From the NCBI GenBank assembly GCA_025464445.1, contig JAODLY010000037.1:1-64000 (forward strand): DNA of 64,000 nucleotides, given 5' to 3'. A program made the translations under genes and the position numbers. Below are positions 33,884-41,167 of the stretch, one piece after another. Origin of the DNA: Rhodoglobus sp. GTDB taxonomy: Bacteria; Actinomycetota; Actinomycetes; Actinomycetales; Microbacteriaceae. The notes below the pieces were generated by a model, which was not told where the DNA came from, did no database searches, and saw only the letters and a list, made by a program, of their open reading frames with translations. How positions within the stretch are numbered: position 1 is the stretch's first letter; the number at the start of each line of letters is the position of its first letter.

Positions 33884-33912
33884 TTGCGAGCGGCGCGGAT
33901 GAAACCTAGCGT
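33884..33912 (+). promoter_or_regulatory. Promoter of the sorC-deoC-aldh operon
   Basis: -35 TTGCGA (33884-33889), 17-nt spacer, -10 TAGCGT (33907-33912), the same -10 as the first island promoter. The leader carries GGAGG before ATG 33930. Confidence 0.55.
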
Positions 33913-33929
33913 GGGGTCGGAGGTGCGCG

Positions 33930-34874
33930 ATGAATGAATCAACTGAACTGCTCTCGGTTCGAGTGGCCGAGCTCTATTACGAAGAGAGCAAGACCCAGGA
34001 TGAGATCGGCGCGCTGCTGGGCGTTACCAGGTGGAAGGTCGGTCGCCTGCTCGCCTATGCCCGCGATGAGGGCATCGTGCGCATCGAGATCGTGCATCCG
34101 AGGGCCAGGCGACTCGCGGTCGAGCGCGAACTCCGAGAACGTTTCGGCCTGCAGGATGCGGTCGTCGTGCCGGTTCCGATCGTGGCCAGCGAACTCGGGG
34201 GTCGAGTCTCACAGGCAGCCGCCGACTTCCTCGCCGCGATGCGGCCGGTTCCCCGTGTGCTCGGGGTCAGCTGGGGCCGCACGCTCAGCGATGTGGCCGA
34301 GCACCTCGCGATGGGCTGGGCGGTCGGCGTGAAGGTCGTGCAGATCAATGGGGGCGTCAGCCTCAACCGCCGGCCGGGCACCGCGGCGAACACGGCCGTG
34401 ATGATCGCCCATAAGGCCAGCGGACAAGCGATGCTGCTGCCTAGCCCCGCGATCCTCGAACGCATCGAGACCAAGCTCGCGATCGAGTCGGATCGCACTG
34501 TCGCGAGCGTCCTCGGACTCGCCGCCGAGGCGTCCGCCTATCTCTACAGCGCAGGGGTGGCGGACAGGAGTTCGGTGCTTGTCGATAGCGGGTACCTGAC
34601 CTCGGCAGACGTGGACGAACTGGTGCGCAAAGGAGCGGTCGGGGACGTCGTGGGCCGATACATCGACGCCAACGGGAACATCGTCGACCCTGGCCTCAAT
34701 GAGCGTACGGTTGGTTTAGGGCTCGATGAACTAAGGACCGCGCAGACCTCGATCTTCGTCGTGGCTGGCGAACACAAGCATGACGTGGCCCGCGCGGTCG
34801 TCACGAGCGGTCTCTGCACGGTGATAGTGACCGATGAGGCCACGGCGCAGAGCCTCCTGGAGGAAATTTCATGA
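33930..34874 (+). CDS. SorC family sugar-responsive transcriptional regulator
   Basis: 314 aa. N-terminal helix-turn-helix (VAELYYEESKTQDEIGALLG followed by VTRWKVGRLLAYARDEGIV) and the large C-terminal sugar-phosphate-binding domain with LGVSWGRTLSDVAEHL. SorC/DeoR-like regulators sense phosphorylated sugars; B. subtilis DeoR, which belongs to this family, binds deoxyribose-5-phosphate. Its neighbours deoC and rbsK make that effector likely here. It probably acts on the palindromes at 22896 and 33854. Stop overlaps the deoC ATG. Confidence 0.9.
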   Translation: MNESTELLSVRVAELYYEESKTQDEIGALLGVTRWKVGRLLAYARDEGIVRIEIVHPRARRLAVERELRERFGLQDAVVVPVPIVASELGGRVSQAAADFLAAMRPVPRVLGVSWGRTLSDVAEHLAMGWAVGVKVVQINGGVSLNRRPGTAANTAVMIAHKASGQAMLLPSPAILERIETKLAIESDRTVASVLGLAAEASAYLYSAGVADRSSVLVDSGYLTSADVDELVRKGAVGDVVGRYIDANGNIVDPGLNERTVGLGLDELRTAQTSIFVVAGEHKHDVARAVVTSGLCTVIVTDEATAQSLLEEIS

Positions 34875-35884
34875 CACTCGAATCTGCCCAGGCACTCGCA
34901 CCCGCGGAGCGGGCCGTCGGGCTCATCGGATCCGACCTCACCGAGAAGAGTCTCAGGCTGCATCTCGAGGGCCTTCCCGGCGTCGATGCCGTCGGGCTCG
35001 AACAGCGGGCGGCTGGTCTCGGCACACGCTCCATCAAAACCACATCGAAGGCGCGCGCCCTCGACACGATAATCAGGCTCATCGACCTCACGACTCTCGA
35101 GGGCGCAGACACCCCTGGCAAGGTGCGCTCGCTCGTCGCCAAGGCAATGAACCCCGATCCGTCAGACCCATCCACGCCTCGGGTTGCTGCCGTTTGCGTG
35201 TATGGCGACATGGTGCCCTACGCGGTCGAAGCACTCGGCGCCTCCCACGGCGACCCGGCGAAGGGGCTCATCAGCGTCGCCGCGGTCGCGACGGCGTTCC
35301 CGAGCGGGCGGGCATCCCTGCACGTCAAGCTCGCGGACACGGCCGACGCCGTCGCCAATGGTGCTGACGAGATCGACATGGTGATCGACCGCGGCGCCTT
35401 CCTTGCAGGCAACTACGGCCTGGTCTTCGACCAGATCGTGGCGGTCAAGGATGCCTGCCGCCGCGAAGACGGCAGCTACGCCCACCTCAAGGTCATCCTC
35501 GAGACCGGCGAGCTGAACACCTATGACAACGTGCGCAGGGCGTCATGGCTGGCCATCCTCGCGGGCGGCGACTTCATCAAGACGTCCACGGGCAAGGTTG
35601 CGCCGGCGGCGACGCTGCCTGTGACCCTGCTCATGCTCGAAGTGGTGCGCGACTGGCACCGCCTCACGGGCGAGCGCATCGGCGTGAAGCCGGCCGGCGG
35701 CATCCGCAGCTCAAAGGACGCGATCAAGTACCTCGTGACCGTGGCGGAGACGGCGGGGGAGGAGTGGCTCGATCCGCACCTGTTCCGTTTCGGTGCGTCA
35801 TCCCTGCTCAACGACGTGTTGCTGCAACGCCAGAAACTCACCACCGGCCGCTACTCGGGCCCCGACTACGTGACGATTGACTGA
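34871..35884 (+). CDS. deoC: Deoxyribose-phosphate aldolase
   Basis: 337 aa DeoC of the longer type (as in eukaryotic DERA, with about 70 extra N-terminal residues). Active-site positions: Asp in EIDMVIDRG, Schiff-base Lys in DFIKTSTGKV, second Lys in GVKPAGGIRSS. Cleaves 2-deoxyribose-5-phosphate to glyceraldehyde-3-phosphate and acetaldehyde. The following aldehyde dehydrogenase, 2 nt downstream, would remove the acetaldehyde. Confidence 0.95.
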   Translation: MTLESAQALAPAERAVGLIGSDLTEKSLRLHLEGLPGVDAVGLEQRAAGLGTRSIKTTSKARALDTIIRLIDLTTLEGADTPGKVRSLVAKAMNPDPSDPSTPRVAAVCVYGDMVPYAVEALGASHGDPAKGLISVAAVATAFPSGRASLHVKLADTADAVANGADEIDMVIDRGAFLAGNYGLVFDQIVAVKDACRREDGSYAHLKVILETGELNTYDNVRRASWLAILAGGDFIKTSTGKVAPAATLPVTLLMLEVVRDWHRLTGERIGVKPAGGIRSSKDAIKYLVTVAETAGEEWLDPHLFRFGASSLLNDVLLQRQKLTTGRYSGPDYVTID

Positions 35885-35886
35885 AC

Positions 35887-37365
35887 ATGACTGAGATCTC
35901 GACCAGCCCCACGCACAGCTTCCTGGACTACGCGCCCGCGCCGGAGTCGAAGTCGATCCTGCACCTGAAGAAGAGCTACGGGCTCTTCATCGGCGGTGAG
36001 TTCGTCAAGGGCAGCGGCAAGCCGTTCCTGACCGTCTCGCCGTCCACCGAGGAGACGATCGCCGAGATCGCCAATGCGAGCGCGAAAGACGTGGATGCCG
36101 CGGTCGCCGCAGCCCGAAAGGCGTACGACAGCACCTGGAGGAAGCTCTCCGGCGCCGACCGCGGCAAGTACCTGTTCCGCATCGCGCGGCTCGTGCAGGA
36201 GCGCGCCCGTGAACTGGCCGTCGCGGAGAGCCTCGACAACGGCAAACCGATAAAGGAGTCACGCGACGTCGACGTGCCCCTCGTGGCCGCCTGGTTCTTC
36301 TACTACGCCGGCTGGGCCGACAAGCTCGACTACGCCGGTCTCGGCCCCAACCCGAAGGCTCTCGGGGTGGCGGCCCAGGTCATCCCGTGGAACTTCCCGC
36401 TGCTCATGCTCGCCTGGAAGATCGCCCCTGCGCTCGCCGCGGGCAACACTGTCGTGATCAAGCCCGCCGAGACCACGCCCCTGTCTGCACTGATTTTCGC
36501 GGAGATCCTGCAGCAGGCCGACCTGCCTGCCGGCGTCGTGAATATCATCACGGGCGCCGGGGACACCGGGGAGGCGCTCGTCAACCACCCCGACGTCAAC
36601 AAGGTCGCCTTCACCGGCTCGACGGCCGTCGGCCGGGCGATCGCGAAGTCGACAGCCGGCAGCGGCAAGAAGCTCACCCTCGAGCTGGGCGGCAAGGCGG
36701 CAAACATCGTCTTCGACGACGCCCCCATCGACCAGGCCGTCGAGGGCATAGTCAACGGGATCTTCTTCAACCAGGGCCACGTCTGCTGCGCCGGCTCGCG
36801 GCTGCTCGTGCAGGAGAACGTGCACGAGGAGGTCGTCGAGCGCCTCAAGACGAGGCTCGCGACGCTGCGGCTGGGCGACCCGCTCGACAAGAACACCGAT
36901 ATCGGGGCGATCAACTCGCGCGAACAGCTCGACCGCATCCGCACCCTGAGCGACATCGGCGAGAAGGAGGGCGCAGAGCGCTGGACGGCGCCCTGCGTCA
37001 TCCCGGACAAAGGCTTCTGGTTCGCGCCGACGATCTTCGACAACGTCTCGACGAGCTCGACGATCGCGCGTGAGGAGATCTTCGGCCCCGTGCTGAGTGT
37101 GCTCACCTTCCGCACCCCCGCCGAGGCGATCGCGAAGGCCAACAACACGCCATACGGCCTGTCGGCAGGCATCTGGAGCGACAAGGGTTCGAAGATCCTC
37201 GCCGTGGCAGATGAGCTGCGTGCCGGCGTGATCTGGGCGAACACATTCAACCGCTTCGACCCCGCAAGCCCGTTCGGTGGCTACAAGGAGTCGGGCTACG
37301 GGCGCGAAGGCGGCAGGCACGGGCTCGCGGCCTACCTGTCGAGCGCAGGATGGGGTGCGAAATGA
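35887..37365 (+). CDS. NAD(P)-dependent aldehyde dehydrogenase
   Basis: 492 aa. Cofactor-binding VIPWNFPLLMLAWKIAPALAAGN and FTGSTAVGR, general base Glu in LELGGKAANIVF, and catalytic Cys in NQGHVCCAGSR; the substrate-exit motif EEIFGPVLSV is near the C-terminus. Probably oxidises acetaldehyde from DeoC to acetate. Its stop overlaps the start of a second, shortened ALDH gene; together they resemble the two halves of ALDH16 enzymes. Confidence 0.94.
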   Translation: MTEISTSPTHSFLDYAPAPESKSILHLKKSYGLFIGGEFVKGSGKPFLTVSPSTEETIAEIANASAKDVDAAVAAARKAYDSTWRKLSGADRGKYLFRIARLVQERARELAVAESLDNGKPIKESRDVDVPLVAAWFFYYAGWADKLDYAGLGPNPKALGVAAQVIPWNFPLLMLAWKIAPALAAGNTVVIKPAETTPLSALIFAEILQQADLPAGVVNIITGAGDTGEALVNHPDVNKVAFTGSTAVGRAIAKSTAGSGKKLTLELGGKAANIVFDDAPIDQAVEGIVNGIFFNQGHVCCAGSRLLVQENVHEEVVERLKTRLATLRLGDPLDKNTDIGAINSREQLDRIRTLSDIGEKEGAERWTAPCVIPDKGFWFAPTIFDNVSTSSTIAREEIFGPVLSVLTFRTPAEAIAKANNTPYGLSAGIWSDKGSKILAVADELRAGVIWANTFNRFDPASPFGGYKESGYGREGGRHGLAAYLSSAGWGAK

Positions 37366-38219
37366 CAAGGCTGGCGGTCCCCAAGACCTACAAGCTCTAC
37401 ATCGGCGGCAAGTTCCCGCGCAGTGAGAGCGGGCGCACCTACGAGGTGCTCTCGAAGAAGGGTGTTTTCCTCGCCAACGCATCCCTGGCAAGCCGCAAGG
37501 ATGCCCGTGACGCGGTAGTGGCTGCGCGCGCCGCCCTCGGCGGATGGTCGGGAGCCACGGGTTACAACCGCGGCCAGGTGCTGTACCGCATCGCCGAGTT
37601 GCTCGAGGGGCGCAGGGACCAGTTCGTCGAGGAAGTGATCGCGACGGAGGGTGTCTCCAAGGCCGCAGCGACGAGCCAGGTCGACATCGCCATCGACGCC
37701 TGGGTCTGGTACGCCGGCTGGGCCGACAAGTACGTGCAGGTCGCGGGCAACGGCAACCCGGTGAGCGGGCCGTACTTCAACCTCTCGACCCCTGAGCCGA
37801 CAGGCGTGGTCGCAATCGTCGCCCCGCAGCAGGGCAATTCGCTCCTCGGGCTCGTGAGCGTCATCGCGCCGGCGATACTCACGGGCAACACCGTCGTGGT
37901 CATCGCATCCGAGGCCGCGCCCCTCGCTGCGGTGAGCCTCGCCGAGGTTCTCGCAACGAGCGACGTCCCCGGCGGCGTGGTCAACATCCTCACCGGCTCG
38001 CCCGCGGAGATCGCCCCATGGCTCGCCGGCCACGCCGACGTGAACGCGCTCGACCTCGCCGGCGCCCAGTCCCTCGACTGGGTCGACCTGCAGGTTGTCG
38101 CAGCAGACACCCTCAAGCGCGTGCTCGCGCCGGAGAGCGGCGCGCCAGCGCCCTCACTGGAGCGGATCGTCGCGTTCACAGAGACCAAGACCGTCTGGCA
38201 CACCAAGTCGCTGCTCTGA
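37362..38219 (+). CDS. Truncated ALDH-like protein, no catalytic domain
   Basis: 285 aa, about 60 percent of a normal ALDH. The N-terminal part (KTYKLYIGGKFPRSESGRT through WVWYAGWADKY) and the cofactor-fold region (GVVAIVAPQQGNSLLGL) align with ALDH, but the sequence ends soon after NILTGSPAEIA; the domain with the catalytic Cys and Glu is missing. The reading frame is intact and tightly coupled on both sides (ATGA overlaps), so this is a maintained protein, not decay. It probably binds the active ALDH encoded just upstream as a structural partner. Confidence 0.82.
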   Translation: MTRLAVPKTYKLYIGGKFPRSESGRTYEVLSKKGVFLANASLASRKDARDAVVAARAALGGWSGATGYNRGQVLYRIAELLEGRRDQFVEEVIATEGVSKAAATSQVDIAIDAWVWYAGWADKYVQVAGNGNPVSGPYFNLSTPEPTGVVAIVAPQQGNSLLGLVSVIAPAILTGNTVVVIASEAAPLAAVSLAEVLATSDVPGGVVNILTGSPAEIAPWLAGHADVNALDLAGAQSLDWVDLQVVAADTLKRVLAPESGAPAPSLERIVAFTETKTVWHTKSLL

Positions 38220-39133
38220 TGGCAGCCGCAGCCGTCGTCGTCGTGGGAAGTGCAAACGTCGACCAGGTATTCCGGGTGGCCCGCATTCCCTCGCCCGGCG
38301 AGACGGTGCTCTCGAGCGGATTCACCATCGCTCTGGGCGGCAAGGGCCAGAACCAGGCAGTCGCTGCCGCGCGCGCCGGGGCGGCGACGACCTTCATCGC
38401 TGCGGTCGGCACCGATGCTTTTGGTGCGGCGATGCGCGACGGTCTCGCGACGGACGGCATCGACGCGACGCTGCTGCGCACCGTGGATGGGCCCAGTGGC
38501 ACTGCGCTCATCGCCGTCGACGATTCGGGCGAGAACACGATAATCGTCGAGCCAGGGGCCAACGCCGCGCTGGAAGGGCTGACCGCCTCCGACCGGGAGG
38601 CCATCGCCGCTGCCGCCGTGCTCGTCATGCAACTCGAGATCCCCCTCGCCACGGTCGCCGAAGCCGCGGATGCCGCAGCAGCGACCCCAACGACCGTGCT
38701 GCTGAATGCCGCCCCGATCCGCGACCTGCCAGATGCCCTCATCGCCGCGCTCGACATCCTGGTCGTGAACGAGCACGAGGCCGCCCACCTCGAGGCGTCC
38801 CGTCCCGGTGTCACGCTGCTGGACCTCGTGCCCGTGGTCGTCGTGACCCGCGGCGCCCGCGGCGCCCTGTTGCAGGTGCGAGGCAGTGCTGATGTGCTGG
38901 TTGCCGCGCCATCCGTGAGGGCAGTCGATGCGACGGGCGCGGGCGACACCTTCTGCGGCGCGCTCGCGGCGGCCCTGGCGGCCGGGCAGCCGATCGAGTC
39001 GGCGGTGCGCTTTGCGGTGGTCGCGGCATCCCTCTCGGTAGAGACGGCTGGGGCGGTTCCATCCATTCCGGGGAAGGCCGCGATTGACGCTCGCGTCACC
39101 GCTGAGCTCGACCTGGAAACGGGTAACCGGTGA
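38219..39133 (+). CDS. rbsK: Ribokinase
   Basis: 304 aa. N-terminal VVVVGSANVDQVFRVARIPSPGET is a classic ribokinase opening, then LGGKGQNQAVAAARAGA and the catalytic DATGAGDTFCGALAAAL. VVNEHEAAHLE matches the N-x-x-E motif. Phosphorylates ribose (or deoxyribose) at C5. ATG 38219 overlaps the ALDH-like stop. It ends the island's second operon and is only moderately similar to the PfkB kinase at 22982. Confidence 0.9.
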   Translation: MAAAAVVVVGSANVDQVFRVARIPSPGETVLSSGFTIALGGKGQNQAVAAARAGAATTFIAAVGTDAFGAAMRDGLATDGIDATLLRTVDGPSGTALIAVDDSGENTIIVEPGANAALEGLTASDREAIAAAAVLVMQLEIPLATVAEAADAAAATPTTVLLNAAPIRDLPDALIAALDILVVNEHEAAHLEASRPGVTLLDLVPVVVVTRGARGALLQVRGSADVLVAAPSVRAVDATGAGDTFCGALAAALAAGQPIESAVRFAVVAASLSVETAGAVPSIPGKAAIDARVTAELDLETGNR

Positions 39134-39189
39134 CCGCGGTGCCGACCGATTCGCTGGCAACGCCAAGCACATAGGCGCATTATGGAAGC

Positions 39190-39759
39190 ATGAACCAACC
39201 CGAAAGCATCGCGTTTCTTGGTGACAGCATCACGGCGGGAGGCGACTGGGCGGAGTGGTTCCCCGACCGCGAAGTGCACAACTTCGGTGTCGCCGGCGAT
39301 ACCACCGATGACCTCGTCGCGCGCCTCGATGAGATCGTCGAGGCGTCCCCGGCAACACTCGTCCTGCTGATCGGAACGAATGACCTGGGCACTCGCCTCT
39401 CGGTCGAGCATCTCGTGCGCAACGTCGAATTCATGCTCGTGACCCTGCGCAGGGATCTGCCGGGTTCGCGCATGCTCGTGCAGTCGGTAATGCCGAGGGG
39501 CAAGGAGTTCGCCGATCAGCTGCAGGATGCCAACCGTCACCTCCGGCAATTCGCGCCGAGCGTGAACGCCCAGTACCTCGACCTCTGGCCGGCCCTCGCC
39601 GACGATGCCGGCGAGATCCGGCATGAGTTCTCCGACGACAAGCTCCACCTCAGCCCCGCGGGCTACCAGGCGTGGCTGAGCGAGCTGCGTCCGGCGATCG
39701 AGCGTCTCGAGGACGCGCCGCCGATGAGCCGGCCGATCCAGGCCATCGGCAGGAACTGA
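39190..39759 (+). CDS. SGNH/GDSL hydrolase
   Basis: 189 aa. All four SGNH blocks are visible: Ser in FLGDSITAGGDW, Gly in NFGVAGDT, Asn in LIGTNDLG, and Asp/His in DDKLHLSPAGY. An esterase or acetylhydrolase of the platelet-activating-factor type; no signal peptide, so cytoplasmic. CATTAT lies 7 nt before the ATG and GGAAG just before it. The 56-nt gap separates it from the island, and its link to nucleosides is unclear. Confidence 0.9.
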   Translation: MNQPESIAFLGDSITAGGDWAEWFPDREVHNFGVAGDTTDDLVARLDEIVEASPATLVLLIGTNDLGTRLSVEHLVRNVEFMLVTLRRDLPGSRMLVQSVMPRGKEFADQLQDANRHLRQFAPSVNAQYLDLWPALADDAGEIRHEFSDDKLHLSPAGYQAWLSELRPAIERLEDAPPMSRPIQAIGRN

Positions 39760-39775
39760 GCTCCCGTCGGAGCAG

Positions 39776-41107
39776 CTAGAGCGCCGCGACGAGCGCGCTG
39801 TAGAACTCGATACCGCGCAGGTACGTCGCCACGTGCATCCGCTCGTTCACCGCGTGCAGGGTGTCGCGCTGCGGCTTGGACATCTCGAATGGCGTGAAGC
39901 GGTAGACGTGATCGCTGATGGCGGTCAGCTGCCTGCTGTCGGTCGCACCGGTTTGCACGTACGGCGTCACTACAGTGCCGGGGTGGGTGCGCTCGATGGT
40001 CGCGGCGAGCAGCTCCCAGGCGGTTCCGCGCGCCGGCGAAATGGGTGACGGCTCGTTCGCGTTGACGACCTCGAGCGTCACTCTGGCGTCCCCGATCGCC
40101 CTGCGCAGGTGCTCCACGGATGCCGCGACGCTCGAGCCGACAGCGACCCGCATGCTCAGCGTGGCCGTCGCACGCTCGGCCAGCGCATTGGCGGCCATGC
40201 CCGCCTCGAGCATCGTGACCGCCGCCGTCGTGCGCGTCATGGCGGACGTCTCGTCCGACAGGCGCTTGAACGTCGCGAGCAGCAGCGGCCGGAACAGTCG
40301 CGCGTTGCGAAAGGCGAAGCCGTAGCCGCCCTTCGCGTGGCGGCCGAGCACCCCGAACATGCCGATCATCGCGGGGTTGAGGCCTGCCGGGAACGGACTC
40401 GCCCCGATCCGCACCACAGCCCGCGACAGCCGCGTCGTCGCCGTGACCTTCGGCGGGGTCGACGCGTGTCCGCCGGCCTGTTCGACGACGAGCCGCACGA
40501 CTGTCGTGCCCTTCTCGCTCACGCCGATCGCCGCGACCGGCGCGGTCACGCCGGGGAACGCGCCCCGCACGATCGCGCCACCCTCGTCGAGCACGAGTGC
40601 CGGCCGGATGCCCCGGCTCGCGAGCAGCGCGGCGACGGCCTTCGCCCCTGTGCCGTTCGTCTCCTCATCGTGGCCGAAGCTCAGGTAGATGTCGTGCACC
40701 GGCGCGTGGCCGACGCCCAGCTGCGCCTCCACGGCTTCGAGGATTGCCGCGACGGCACCCTTGTCATCGAGCGTGCCCCTGCCCCAGACGAGTTGCTCCT
40801 CGCCTTCGCCGGTCAGTTCGGCGGCGAACGGCGGGTGATCCCAGCCCGCAGCTTCCGCCGGCACGACGTCGTAGTGGGCCATGAGCACGCTGGGCGCCCC
40901 AGGTGAGCCGCCGGGCCAGCGGAACAGCATCGTGTGCCCAGCGATCAGTTGCATCTCGAGGGTGGAGTGAACCAGCGGGTACAGCCTGGCGACGGTCTCG
41001 ATGAAGTCGTCGAAGTGCTCCCACTTCGTCGTGTCGGTTTCCAGGCGTGAGACCGTGGGTATCCGCAGCAGTTCGCGCAGGTTCGCGACGGCGCGAGCTG
41101 TGGTCAT
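39776..41107 (-). CDS. M20 family metallopeptidase
   Basis: 443 aa. Dinuclear zinc site: His in MAHYDVVPA, bridging Asp in GRGTLDDKG, Glu pair in HDEETNGTG (general base and ligand); the dimerisation lid domain follows (VVEQAGGHASTPP). Closest in layout to carboxypeptidase PM20D1/CPS-type enzymes that hydrolyse N-acyl amino acids or dipeptides. No signal peptide. ATG 41107 with TACAGT 7 nt upstream; the open frame extends much further upstream but without family similarity. Confidence 0.9.
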   Translation of the reverse strand: MTTARAVANLRELLRIPTVSRLETDTTKWEHFDDFIETVARLYPLVHSTLEMQLIAGHTMLFRWPGGSPGAPSVLMAHYDVVPAEAAGWDHPPFAAELTGEGEEQLVWGRGTLDDKGAVAAILEAVEAQLGVGHAPVHDIYLSFGHDEETNGTGAKAVAALLASRGIRPALVLDEGGAIVRGAFPGVTAPVAAIGVSEKGTTVVRLVVEQAGGHASTPPKVTATTRLSRAVVRIGASPFPAGLNPAMIGMFGVLGRHAKGGYGFAFRNARLFRPLLLATFKRLSDETSAMTRTTAAVTMLEAGMAANALAERATATLSMRVAVGSSVAASVEHLRRAIGDARVTLEVVNANEPSPISPARGTAWELLAATIERTHPGTVVTPYVQTGATDSRQLTAISDHVYRFTPFEMSKPQRDTLHAVNERMHVATYLRGIEFYSALVAAL

Positions 41108-41113
41108 GGTCCG

Positions 41114-41119
41114 ACTGTA
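41114..41119 (-). promoter_or_regulatory. -10 element TACAGT (minus strand)
   Basis: Ends 7 nt before the M20 peptidase ATG at 41107, in the 60-nt divergent region with the DUF2207 gene. Confidence 0.45.
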
Positions 41120-41167
41120 TCCCGTAGTTTTGTCACTGCACTCACCCACCCGAAGGAGCCCGGCCAG

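Noticed and set aside
37362-38219. Pseudogene (truncated ALDH)
   Set aside because: The frame is uninterrupted, has overlapping starts and stops with both neighbours and codon use like them; a maintained short partner is more likely.
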